Source: CBDAUN01 sp965214615
GTDB taxonomy: Bacteria; Pseudomonadota; Gammaproteobacteria; Arenicellales; JAJDZL01
Reading direction: 5' to 3'
NCBI GenBank assembly: GCA_965214615.1
Contig: OZ243952.1
Coordinates: 1,550,001 to 1,614,000, forward strand
Length of the DNA stretch: 64,000 nucleotides
Shown: one piece after another, positions 51,085 through 59,624 of the stretch
Numbering within the stretch: the first letter of the stretch is position 1
Layout of the letters: each line of letters begins with the position of its first letter
Position numbers and translations under genes: made by a program
The notes under the pieces: model-generated
What the model was told of the DNA's origin: nothing
Database searches by the model: none
Seen by the model: the letters and a program-made list of their open reading frames with translations, nothing else

Positions 51085-52599
51085 TCAATTGCTCTTCGCT
51101 ACGGCCTGAGGCAGTACAAAGTTTGCAACGTGCGGCGTCACTTCGATGCCGTCGCGATGCACAATCGGCTGCACATACTGCAGAAGCGGAATCACGTAGG
51201 CGTTCTCTGCGATATATCGATCGACCGCCTGATATCCGGCAATTCGCCTGTCTTCGTCCGCTTCGCCCCACAACGGGCCAATCATTCCATCGAGATCGTC
51301 GGTGTCCCAGGTTGAATGCGGTGACGGGCCGAACATAGCAAAACCGGTAGAAGTCGAAGGGTCGCCGATTGCATTGCCCCAGTTGTAGAATGCCGCAGGC
51401 GCCAGCGTATCGGTCGCTCGCAGTTCGTAATGCTTGGCGATTTCGTAGACCTCGATTTCCGCTTCGGCGCCGACTTTGCGCCACATTCCGACGATGGCCT
51501 GGATCATTTCATAGTCCTTGGGCTTGAATCCGCGGGTCGTCTGAATCGTAAATCGAACCGGATTGTCCTTGGAGTATCCGGACGCGGCGAGCAGTTCGAC
51601 GGCCTTGTCAGGATCGTGTGCGACTTTGATGCTGGCGTCAAATGCCGCATATTGAGGCGCTTGCAGAGTATCGATCGGCACCCCGTAGCCGCGCAGCAGA
51701 TGGTCGACGATTGCCTGCTTGTCGATGGCATGAGCCAGCGCCATGCGCACATTGGCATCTTCCATCACGTCGATGTCGTTGAGAAAGATCATGCCGATAT
51801 CCGACACCGGCGTGCTTTTACCTTCAAAACCGTCCTTGGCGCTGAGCCGGTCATATTCTTCGTACGGAATTTCGATCGTGATGTCTGAACCGCCGCTTTC
51901 GATTTCCGCGACACGGCTGCTTGCGTCGGTTACAAATTTGAACACGACAGTTTCAAATTCAGGCTTAGGACCCCAGTACTGATCGAATCTTTTGAGCCGG
52001 ACAAAGCTGTTGCGTTCGAAATGATCCACCATGTACGGACCGGACCCGACCGGCGCTCCTTCGAAGCCTTCGGATCCTACGGATTCGTAGTACTTCTGAG
52101 GCAGGACGTATCCTGTCAGAAAAGCCATCCACTTAAACAGCGTCGGTTCGAAGGACACGACGTCTGCGGTAATGCGATTGCCGTCAATACTGAAATTGTT
52201 CACCTTGCTCCATACGAACATGATCGGGTTGCCGGTGTCGGGATGACCGGCTCTTTCTAGGGACCACACCACGTCCTGGGGAGTGACCTTGCTGCCATCA
52301 TGCCAATAGGCATTGTCGCGAACTTCCAGCCAAATCTGGGTTCGGTCGTCGTTCCATCCCCAGCCGGTCAGCAGCCCCGGCTTGAAGCTCAGGTCAGGAT
52401 TCTGATCGACATACTGATCAAAGACCGACTTGTAGATGGACTGGATGGTCGGATTGACTGCCGAAAGTCCCACTGTAGGGTCCCATGACGGCAAATTGAC
52501 GTTGTATGCGATGGTTAGAACGTCATCGTCAGCGGCCTGAGCCTGCCCTGCGATTGCCAGAAGCAGCGCGAAAAGGATGGATGTAAATTTGGTTTTCAT
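51085..52599 (-). CDS. Peptide ABC transporter periplasmic binding protein (SBP family 5)
   Basis: A 504-residue solute-binding protein of family 5 with a signal peptide (MKTKFTSILFALLLAIAGQAQA). The signature region DVVWSLERAGHPDT and LNDIDVMEDANVRMALAHAIDKQAIVDHLLRGYG (in parts) is typical of DppA/OppA relatives. The ligand may be an oligopeptide, but family 5 also binds nickel, opines and sugars. It starts 22 bp after the hydrolase gene on the same strand. Confidence 0.92.
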   Translation of the reverse strand: MKTKFTSILFALLLAIAGQAQAADDDVLTIAYNVNLPSWDPTVGLSAVNPTIQSIYKSVFDQYVDQNPDLSFKPGLLTGWGWNDDRTQIWLEVRDNAYWHDGSKVTPQDVVWSLERAGHPDTGNPIMFVWSKVNNFSIDGNRITADVVSFEPTLFKWMAFLTGYVLPQKYYESVGSEGFEGAPVGSGPYMVDHFERNSFVRLKRFDQYWGPKPEFETVVFKFVTDASSRVAEIESGGSDITIEIPYEEYDRLSAKDGFEGKSTPVSDIGMIFLNDIDVMEDANVRMALAHAIDKQAIVDHLLRGYGVPIDTLQAPQYAAFDASIKVAHDPDKAVELLAASGYSKDNPVRFTIQTTRGFKPKDYEMIQAIVGMWRKVGAEAEIEVYEIAKHYELRATDTLAPAAFYNWGNAIGDPSTSTGFAMFGPSPHSTWDTDDLDGMIGPLWGEADEDRRIAGYQAVDRYIAENAYVIPLLQYVQPIVHRDGIEVTPHVANFVLPQAVAKSN

Positions 52600-52620
52600 A
52601 AGTGTTTGCTCCTCATGGGT

Positions 52621-53865
52621 TTAGGTGACGGGCTTGTCTTTGCTCGAAGGCCAGTTTCCCATCAAAGTATTCGAAGGCAGCGATTCATCGACCAGCTTTG
52701 CGGCGGTCTGCTGCCCTGCGACCGGCAAGCCTTCGGCATCGAGCTTGCCGATTTGCGCGAGCACCGATGCCTGATCCCAATAGATATGCTCGTGGCACAG
52801 CTTGTCTCCGCGAAAATTGACGATCGCGACTAAGGGGATTTCAACGTATTTTCCGGTTGGCTCTATGCCGGGCAGCATCCAGTCGATTTCGCAATCATGG
52901 GTAAAGCAGAACAGCATTTCATCGACAAGGCGGTCTGCGCCAATGGTCCGGGATATTGGAACGAGTCTGGTATCGGCCGGATTGGAGTCGACAAAATGAT
53001 GCTTGTAGAAGCGGCTGAGTTCCTCCTGGCCGACGCCACCGGTCATCGTCGGGATGTGGTTGACATAGGGATCGTCAACCATTGTTTTCATGGTTGCCGG
53101 CACGTCTCTGGCAGCGAATTCGTACTCGCAGTGTTTTTCCCACAGAGCCCCAAGATCATAGCGCGGCCCCAGGGAACTGCGGAGCAGGGCGATGCTTCGC
53201 GAGTAGGCCATCATGGTTGACGGCTTGTGGAAACTGTCTCGCCCCGGAGTGGCGAATGCATGGTCGACGCCCGGATAGTTGTAGATTTCGATGTCGTCTC
53301 GTCCTTGGAACGTCTCTGTAATCTGAGCGACCGCTTCAGGCGGTACAAATCCGTCTTCGGCCGCAAAGTGCATGACCATGGGGCAGCTTATGTTTTCGGC
53401 TTCTTCAAGTGACTGCTCTATAGCGACGCCGTAGTAGGAGACTGCGCATTCAACGGTGGTTCGAGCTGCAGTCAGATATGCGAGCTTGCCGCCAAGGCAG
53501 TACCCCAGAGCTCCGACTTGGTTCGTGTCGCACTCCGGCATGGCTCGCAATGCCGCAACTGTATCTGCAATGTCATCGATAGCCTGGTCCACGTCAAAGC
53601 GCTGATAGAAGTCGAATGCCTTGCCGAAGTCTTCGTCGTTGTATCCGAGCACAACGCCCGGCTGCATGCGCCAGAACAGATCCGGGACCAGTACGACGTA
53701 GCCTTCTTCAGCGAAATTCCGGGCCATGTCGCGAAGATACGGATTGATTCCGAAAATTTCCTGCAGCAGAACCAAACCCGGTCCCGAACCGCTTGCGGGC
53801 TTGGTACAAAATGCTTCGAACTTGCTTCCGTCCGATGCATTGATTGTTATCATTGAACCTGGCAT
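52621..53865 (-). CDS. Dienelactone hydrolase-SnoaL-like fusion protein
   Basis: A 414-residue two-domain protein. Residues 1-235 are an alpha/beta hydrolase of the dienelactone hydrolase family with E36 (QEIFG), nucleophile C123 (GYCLGG), D171 and H202 (GVDHAF) all present. Residues about 240-395 have an NTF2/SnoaL-like fold pattern (LWEKHCEYEFAARDVPATMKTMVDDPYVNHIPT; EIPLVAIVNFRGDKLCHEHIYWDQ, in parts). No signal peptide is seen, so it is cytosolic. AGGAG stands 10 bases before the ATG. It is first in the peptide transporter operon, suggesting that it acts on the imported compound or on a related ester or lactone. Confidence 0.82.
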   Translation of the reverse strand: MPGSMITINASDGSKFEAFCTKPASGSGPGLVLLQEIFGINPYLRDMARNFAEEGYVVLVPDLFWRMQPGVVLGYNDEDFGKAFDFYQRFDVDQAIDDIADTVAALRAMPECDTNQVGALGYCLGGKLAYLTAARTTVECAVSYYGVAIEQSLEEAENISCPMVMHFAAEDGFVPPEAVAQITETFQGRDDIEIYNYPGVDHAFATPGRDSFHKPSTMMAYSRSIALLRSSLGPRYDLGALWEKHCEYEFAARDVPATMKTMVDDPYVNHIPTMTGGVGQEELSRFYKHHFVDSNPADTRLVPISRTIGADRLVDEMLFCFTHDCEIDWMLPGIEPTGKYVEIPLVAIVNFRGDKLCHEHIYWDQASVLAQIGKLDAEGLPVAGQQTAAKLVDESLPSNTLMGNWPSSKDKPVT

Positions 53866-54987
53866 GTTGAAAATTCTCCTTACGATTCCTAGGTTAGACT
53901 ACAGCGGTGAACGGTCTATTGTACAAATTAAGAGTCTTTGCGGTGCATGAACCCGCGGTTTGATTTTGAGAAATCAACATCAGTCGTCCCGCTCACGAGT
54001 CGGCACTGCATCGATACACGATGTTCAATTGAAAACTGGGGACATCTGGCATTGCGTCAGACGCGATGGCTCTGTGCTAAGGCAAGGTTGGATTGACAGC
54101 ACGCCGATCGGTGATTTGCGTGCACGCCTTGGCTTGCGCTTTGAAGATGTAGTCGAGATTTGTGTCGTGGGCAGACCACGTAAGGTTACTCCGAAGTGTT
54201 TTACCCGCATCTTCTATCCGAGAGTTTAGGGCATTGTCGGAATGGAAATCACCTATTGCGGAGAATCGCAACGCGTGGCGCCGACGCGCATGATCGCTTC
54301 GAACAGGAGTTTAATCCGCAGCATGGAAACCTTTATTGAGACAAGAGGCATCAGCTTTGAGGAGTTGTTTGATTGTGGTGGGGTGTGCGCCTTTTCTGCT
54401 GACCAGTTTCTGCTGCTCGGAGCAGATTCGGACGAACCGGTTCGATTGACTCGGGGGACGACGTTAGTCGAAACGCAGGCTGCGCAAAATGCCGTCACCA
54501 TCACCGTCTCCACCGCCGTCGCCATCTCCTTCGCTTCCGGAAGCGCGTGCGTCGGAGTAAAATTTGCCAAGAATGGTAGATTTCCCAATAAAATTAGGGA
54601 CAGTGCTCAAAATCAACAGTAATAATGTGGCAATTGCGCTTGCGAAAAACGCGATGATCCTTTTGAGCTTATTGGATTGGCCATTAGCTGCAATATTTGA
54701 GTTCAAGTTAATTATCTGCTATCAGCGCTGTTGAAATAGTGATCTTTTATTTGTCTTCAGTTTTGTTGAACAGCTCAATGGACGCTGAATTGATAGATTG
54801 TCGACTGGCGGACAGCGGTTCAAATTCAGTCGCATGCGGTAGAATTGAATTGTCGCCATAGCAGGCGATCATAACTGGACAATCGGCAATGCGGTCTCGA
54901 CGCAGATTTGCGCAAACGTACGCAGAGCCACGAAACTGCGTAATGAGGAACGGAAATGACAATCGGCATGATTGCTGAAGTCAGGGT
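53866..54987. other. 1.1-kb stretch with no confident gene
   Basis: Between the divergent hydrolase and transhydrogenase genes lie short frames only. On the plus strand, 53960-54229 would give 89 residues and 54242-54622 would give 126 residues; neither has a domain I know. On the minus strand a possible small membrane protein is listed separately. Promoters for both flanking genes must be here. Confidence 0.4.
54464..54706 (-). CDS. Possible small membrane protein with Gly/Asp-rich tail
   Basis: An 80-residue frame starting at TTG. It has one convincing hydrophobic segment (RIIAFFASAIATLLLLILS) after a short polar start, then a tail of Gly and Asp (EGDGDGGGDGDGDG) encoded by a simple GGNGAN repeat. 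The opposite strand is also open over much of the same stretch, so coding is uncertain. No ribosome-binding site supports the start. Confidence 0.3.
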   Translation of the reverse strand: MNSNIAANGQSNKLKRIIAFFASAIATLLLLILSTVPNFIGKSTILGKFYSDARASGSEGDGDGGGDGDGDGILRSLRFD

Positions 54988-56301
54988 GTGCAGAGAGTGA
55001 GTTGCTGCCATCACTATCAATTTGGCGACGGTCGCGAATCGATCTTTTCTGTCGATTTCAATTCAATAAAATTCGGGCCGGGCGCACTCGGAGAATTGCC
55101 GGATGATGTCGCTCAGTTCGGACTGAGGAGAATTGGACTGTTTACGGATTCGGTTGTCAGGAATTTGGAACCGGTTGAGCAGGCAGTTGTCGCATTGCGC
55201 AAGCGCGGCATCGACCTTGAAATCTATGACGAAGTGAGCATCGAACCCACCGACAAGTCATTTCAAGCGGCAAGCCGGTTCGCAGCGGAAGGCAAATTTG
55301 ACGGTTTTGTGTCAATCGGAGGTGGATCGGTCATCGACACATGCAAGGCGGCCAACCTATACAGTACGTATCCTGCGGATTTTCTCGACTATGTCAATGC
55401 CCCGATCGGCAGCGGCATTGCGGTGCCAGGAGAGCTTGCGCCGCACATAGCGTGCCCGACCACATCGGGTACAGGCAGCGAATGTACGGGGATCGCCGTG
55501 TTCGACTTTATCGAGCTTAAGGCGAAGACCGGCATCGCATCTGCATGTCTGAAGCCGTCGAAGGCCGTGATTGACCCGAATACGACGGCTACGCTGCCGT
55601 CGCAAGTGGTTGCTGCGAGCGGCTTCGATGTGCTGTGTCACGCACTGGAATCATATACGGCCAAGCCGTATACGAAACGCACGCATCCTGCAAACGGAGT
55701 GCGTCCACTTAGCCAGGGCGCCAATCCCTACAGCGATGTCGGCTGCAAGGAAGCGCTGAGGCTGTGCGGCGAATACCTGCTGCGGGCGACAAATGACTCA
55801 TCGGACGAGCAGGCGCGTCATGGGATGATGCTCGCCGCCACGTTGGCGGGCATTGCATTCGGCAACAGCGGCGTTCATTTGCCGCATGCGATGTCGTATT
55901 CGGTAGCGGGGATGGTTCGCGACTATTGTCCTGACGGATATCCGCAGGAGCATCCGCTTGTGCCGCATGGAATCTCGGTCATCGTCAATGCTCCGGCGGC
56001 ATTTCAATATACCGCATCGGCCTATGCGGACCGCCATCTTGAAGGCGCGTTGCTTCTGGGCGAGTCGCCAAAGCATGTTGACAGGGAGAACAGCGGAGCG
56101 GTGCTTGCGAAAACGCTCGAATCGATGATGATCGCGACCGGCATGCCGAATGGACTGGCCGATCTGGGATACGGCGAGACGGATATTGAAGGGCTTAGCC
56201 GCGGTGCCTACAGGCAAAAACGGCTGATTGACAACATGCCGTGCGCAATTGATGAATCCGCACTTGCAGACGTTTATTCCCGCGCAGTCAGGTACTGGTA
56301 G
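54988..56301 (+). CDS. Hydroxyacid-oxoacid transhydrogenase (iron-containing alcohol dehydrogenase family)
   Basis: A 437-residue type III (iron-dependent) alcohol dehydrogenase that matches the mammalian ADHFE1/HOT type. Shared features are IKFGPGALGEL, SIEPTDKSFQAASRFA, the nucleotide loop GGGSVIDTCKAANLYS, PTTSGTGSECTGIAVFD, GFDVLCHALESYT with a metal-binding His, the insertion PANGVRPLSQGANPYSD, and the second metal site GVHLPHAMSY with HPLVPHGISV. HOT couples 4-hydroxybutyrate oxidation to 2-oxoglutarate reduction, giving succinic semialdehyde and D-2-hydroxyglutarate. The GTG start fits the family N-terminus CCHHYQFG. The next gene begins directly after the stop. Confidence 0.87.
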   Translation: MQRVSCCHHYQFGDGRESIFSVDFNSIKFGPGALGELPDDVAQFGLRRIGLFTDSVVRNLEPVEQAVVALRKRGIDLEIYDEVSIEPTDKSFQAASRFAAEGKFDGFVSIGGGSVIDTCKAANLYSTYPADFLDYVNAPIGSGIAVPGELAPHIACPTTSGTGSECTGIAVFDFIELKAKTGIASACLKPSKAVIDPNTTATLPSQVVAASGFDVLCHALESYTAKPYTKRTHPANGVRPLSQGANPYSDVGCKEALRLCGEYLLRATNDSSDEQARHGMMLAATLAGIAFGNSGVHLPHAMSYSVAGMVRDYCPDGYPQEHPLVPHGISVIVNAPAAFQYTASAYADRHLEGALLLGESPKHVDRENSGAVLAKTLESMMIATGMPNGLADLGYGETDIEGLSRGAYRQKRLIDNMPCAIDESALADVYSRAVRYW

Positions 56302-57945
56302 ATGAAAAACGAATCTGCACGCTTGATTCGTCGCAAGTGGGGCGACTGGGATTCGATTTATGAACGATTTCGCTGGAAAATTCCGCAGCACTTCAATATT
56401 GCATACAGCGTTTGCGACCGTCACGCCGAGAGTGCCGGGGATCGTGTCGCGCTTTGTTTCGAAAATGAGCGCGGCGAGGCCAGCCGGCTGACGTATTCGC
56501 AGCTTAAGCGTCTGTCTGACCGTTTCGGCAATGTTCTAAGGGGCCACGGCATTAGGCAAGGCGACAGGGTGGGGATTATTCTTCCTCAGCGCCAGGAGAC
56601 GGTTATCGCGCACATGGCAATCTATAAGCTCGGCGCCGTCGCTCTGCCGCTTTCAGTGCTGTTCGGCTCCGATGCGGTGAAATACCGCCTCGCCGACAGC
56701 GGCACCAAGGTTGTGATTGCCGATGCTTCCCACGTGGACCTTGTCGAATCGATTCGGGCCGACTTGCCGGAATTACAGGCTGTGATGAACTGCGACGGCG
56801 ACAAGGGATTTTGGAGCGAGACCAACAATGCGAGCGACAGCCTTGAGCAGGTCAACACACTTGCCGAAGATCCGGCGTACCTTGTCTACACCTCGGGAAC
56901 GACCGGCCCGCCAAAGGGTGCGCTGGCAGCCCACCGCTGTCTGATCGGCAATTTGCCAGGATTCGAATTGTCGCACAACTTTTTTCCCCAGCGCGACGAT
57001 TTTTTCTGGACCCCTGCCGATTGGGCCTGGACGGGCGGATTGCTCGACGGTTTGCTGCCGTCAATGTACTATGGCGTTCCGGTTCTGGGGTACGACGGCG
57101 GCAAGTTCGACCCTGAGAAAGCGTGCCATTTGCTGGAGAAATACCGGGTGCGCAACGCATTCATTCCCCCCACGGCATTGAAGATGCTTCGGCAGGTCGG
57201 CGATTTGCGAAGTGCCTACGACATTCACATGCGATCGATCATGTCGGCAGGAGAGTCGCTCGGCGCGCAGCTCTTTCATTGGAGCCGAGAGGCGTTTGGA
57301 ATCGAGATCAATGAGATGTGGGCGCAAACCGAGTTCAACTATATTGCTGGCAACTGCGCCGAAGTGATGCCGGTACGTCCCGGATCGATCGGCAAGTCCT
57401 ACCCCGGTCATCGTGTAGAAGCGGTCGACGAGGAAGGAAATCCGCTGCCGGCAGGCGAGATCGGAGAACTTGCCGCCGACCGCGATGATCCGGTCATGGT
57501 GCTGGGCTACTGGAACAATGAAGAAGCGACCCGATCGAAATTCATCGGTCGGTGGTGGGGCACAGGCGATACGGGCTATAAGGATGAAGACGGCTATATC
57601 TGGTTCGTCGGGCGCAAGGACGATGTCATCTCAAGTGCCGGCTACCGCATTGGCCCGGGCGAAATTGAAGATTGTCTGATGAAGCACCCGGCGATCGCCC
57701 AGGTGGCGGTGATCGGTGTTCCGGATGAATTGCGAGGCGAAGCGGTGAAAGCGTACGTGGTGCTGAACCGCGGCGTAGATGCCGATGAGGCGCTGACCGA
57801 GAACATACGCCAGTCTGTCCGTACGCAATTGGCTAAATATGAATATCCGCGCCACATCGAGTATATCGACGAGATGCCGATGACTACGACGGGCAAGGTG
57901 CGCCGCAACGAACTGCGCGCGCGTTCAGCTTCTGACTCGAACTGA
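56302..57945 (+). CDS. Acyl-CoA synthetase, AMP-forming
   Basis: A 547-residue ANL ligase starting with zero spacing after the transhydrogenase. The P-loop motif is YTSGTTGPPKGALAAH; DFFWTPADWAWTGGLLDGLLPS and AQTEFNYIAGNCAEVMPVRPGSIGKSYPGH follow; the hinge reads WWGTGDTGYKDEDGYIWFVGRKDDVISSAGYRIGP and the catalytic lysine is in MTTTGKVRRNELR (in parts). It belongs with the acetyl/propionyl/medium-chain AMP-forming synthetases. Direct coupling to a 4-hydroxybutyrate-type enzyme suggests a short hydroxy or carboxylic acid substrate, which is inference only. Its end overlaps the convergent rnfH by 21 bp. Confidence 0.88.
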   Translation: MKNESARLIRRKWGDWDSIYERFRWKIPQHFNIAYSVCDRHAESAGDRVALCFENERGEASRLTYSQLKRLSDRFGNVLRGHGIRQGDRVGIILPQRQETVIAHMAIYKLGAVALPLSVLFGSDAVKYRLADSGTKVVIADASHVDLVESIRADLPELQAVMNCDGDKGFWSETNNASDSLEQVNTLAEDPAYLVYTSGTTGPPKGALAAHRCLIGNLPGFELSHNFFPQRDDFFWTPADWAWTGGLLDGLLPSMYYGVPVLGYDGGKFDPEKACHLLEKYRVRNAFIPPTALKMLRQVGDLRSAYDIHMRSIMSAGESLGAQLFHWSREAFGIEINEMWAQTEFNYIAGNCAEVMPVRPGSIGKSYPGHRVEAVDEEGNPLPAGEIGELAADRDDPVMVLGYWNNEEATRSKFIGRWWGTGDTGYKDEDGYIWFVGRKDDVISSAGYRIGPGEIEDCLMKHPAIAQVAVIGVPDELRGEAVKAYVVLNRGVDADEALTENIRQSVRTQLAKYEYPRHIEYIDEMPMTTTGKVRRNELRARSASDSN

Positions 57946-58263
57946 CTTTTTCCTGCGTCTGGCCTCGCGCTTGCGGCGTGCTTCGGTGGGCGATTGAATC
58001 AGGTCGCGGTACACTTCGACACGGTCGTTGTCTGCCAGCAGGTGATCGCGCGGCACGATCTTTCCGAATACGCCCAGCGATGCGGTGTCAAAGTCGAACT
58101 CGGGAAAGAGTTCTTTCAGTTTTGAGCTTTCGACAGCCTGTTCGGCCGTGGTCATCGGCCCAACTGCAAGTCGAACGATGTGCTGTTTGCGCGGTTCGGC
58201 AAATGCAACTTCAATCTGAATCGACTCGCCCGGCGCCGTATACGACTTTTGCTCGGTTGACAA
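57925..58263 (-). CDS. rnfH: RnfH family ubiquitin-like protein
   Basis: A small ubiquitin-fold protein of the RnfH family: IQIEVAFAEPRKQHIVRLAVGPMTTAEQAVESS, LFPEFDFDTASLGVFGKIVPRDHLLADNDRVEVYRDLI and the basic tail EARRKREARRRKKS (in parts). The start is uncertain. A TTG at 58263 is used here and gives 112 residues; it overlaps the end of ratA by 53 bp, and no ATG lies before the domain. RnfH is usually next to ratA, as here. Its biochemical role is unknown. Confidence 0.82.
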   Translation of the reverse strand: MSTEQKSYTAPGESIQIEVAFAEPRKQHIVRLAVGPMTTAEQAVESSKLKELFPEFDFDTASLGVFGKIVPRDHLLADNDRVEVYRDLIQSPTEARRKREARRRKKSVRVRS

Positions 58264-58663
58264 ATGCGTGTACCATCCTGTCGGTGAATTGCCCGAACAG
58301 CGGGCCAAGGATTCGATTGAAGTGCCTTGATGCAAATTCATAGGCCAGTTCGAAAGTGACCTGGCACCCGTAGTCGTCAATTGTATCGAACGTCCAGGCG
58401 CCGTTTAGCCTTTTGAATGGTCCCGACGCAAGCGTCATGGTGATTTTTTGGTACGGATGGGTCGTATTGCGCGTGGCAAACGATTGCCCGAATCCGGAAA
58501 ACTTCAATTCGACCTGTGCTACGTATCCGCCTTCGAAACGCTCAAGGATTCGGGTCTTAGAGCAGTTTGGAATGAATTTGGGGTACGAATCGACATCGTT
58601 TACCAGTTCGTACAGCTGTTCAGGCGTGTGCGGGGAAAATTCTGACCGCGATATTGTGGTCAT
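58211..58663 (-). CDS. ratA: RatA/CoQ-binding START-like protein
   Basis: A 150-residue START-fold protein (SRPBCC superfamily): EFSPHTPEQLYELVNDVDSYPKFIPNCSKTRILER at the start, FNRILGPLFGQFTDRMVHAFVNRAKVVYG at the end (in parts). In E. coli RatA was described as a toxin that blocks 70S assembly; the homologous Coq10 family binds ubiquinone and helps respiration. Its conserved place near smpB and rnfH supports orthology. Confidence 0.9.
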   Translation of the reverse strand: MTTISRSEFSPHTPEQLYELVNDVDSYPKFIPNCSKTRILERFEGGYVAQVELKFSGFGQSFATRNTTHPYQKITMTLASGPFKRLNGAWTFDTIDDYGCQVTFELAYEFASRHFNRILGPLFGQFTDRMVHAFVNRAKVVYGAGRVDSD

Positions 58664-58706
58664 CAGGAAAATCCAAGCGTGGCAAAAAGGGCTGCGGCGC
58701 GCGCGC

Positions 58707-59132
58707 CTATGAAGCCTGGCAGACGCTGCTTGCTTGCTCGCGAGCCGAATCGGGGAGATCCTCGATCAGGTCGTCAAGCATATACCAGAAGAAATCTTCT
58801 CCGGGATATCCGGTTATTCGTCCGATTTCCTTGTTTTGGTGGACGAGAACAAATGTGGGCGTATAAACGACCGGTTCTGTAAGCTGAATTGAATCGTGCA
58901 GCTTTTCAGTAATTTGGATACGATCCAAACTGGCAAAGCAAGCCTGTTCGGTGACATGGTAGATGCCGCCTATTTCTTCGTTCCATCTGGCGCACCATGA
59001 GCAGTAGTCTTCTTCGAACATCAGCAGTTTTGGGCTTTCGGCTTGTGCGGCATGGACAGGCAATACGAATCCTGCAAGAATGCAAGCCAGCGCGAATACA
59101 GAAGCGATCCTGCAGTTTCTGGCGCATGCCAT
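58707..59132 (-). CDS. Secreted thioredoxin-like protein
   Basis: A thioredoxin-fold protein with a signal peptide. The ATG at 59132 gives 141 residues starting MACARNCRIASVFALACILAGFVLPVHA; the frame is open 22 residues further up. The mature part begins SPKLLMFEEDYCSWCARWNEEIGGIYH, where CSWC is the redox motif, and contains the cis-proline stretch VVYTPTFVLVHQNKEIGRITGY. It resembles SoxW-like or periplasmic thioredoxins that reduce or transfer disulfides. The gene shares the strand of ratA 43 bp upstream of it and may be co-transcribed. Confidence 0.78.
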   Translation of the reverse strand: MACARNCRIASVFALACILAGFVLPVHAAQAESPKLLMFEEDYCSWCARWNEEIGGIYHVTEQACFASLDRIQITEKLHDSIQLTEPVVYTPTFVLVHQNKEIGRITGYPGEDFFWYMLDDLIEDLPDSAREQASSVCQAS

Positions 59133-59624
59133 CGGGTCAATCAGTGAGCCTGGATAGTACAACTTCATACTGTTTCTGCAAAGAATGCGTGAATTCAATT
59201 ATAGCAATTGTCTTTTGTGAAAAGCTCAAGGCGGAAATTGGAAAGCAAATGATGCGAACCGATGGCTGGGCCGGCAACTGCGGAATGAATCCGGCTTGAA
59301 TATCACAAACTTGAATAGGCATTGTTCGAGACTGCAATTTCCACAGACACCGTAGGCGCGTTTTAGAACTTGACCGAAGGGTAATAATGGGTGCATAGCG
59401 TCCGATTGGCGTCGCTTGGCCAAGTGCCGATGTTCGTGGAAGCGTTGTAGCTGAATGTAGACGATTTAGGGTATTCTGTCGCAAGAATTCGGCATGCGCA
59501 ATACGGCATGAATGTGTGCGGTCGTTCACATTGCGGTTGCCTATTTACAGTGTGCCGAATAGTTTCAGATTGTCGTTTGACGGCAGCATGCAATGGATTG
59601 ATGTCTAAGTTTTGAAGGTGGAAC
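59133..59624. other. 492-bp divergent gap upstream of the homocysteine methyltransferase
   Basis: The region lies between divergent genes and should hold both promoters. I could not find a SAM riboswitch or another recognisable regulatory RNA ahead of the methyltransferase, and no gene is evident. Confidence 0.4.

Noticed and set aside
54242..54622. 126-codon plus-strand protein
   Set aside because: No domain, no ribosome-binding site, and the opposite strand has an equally good frame; left as unassigned.
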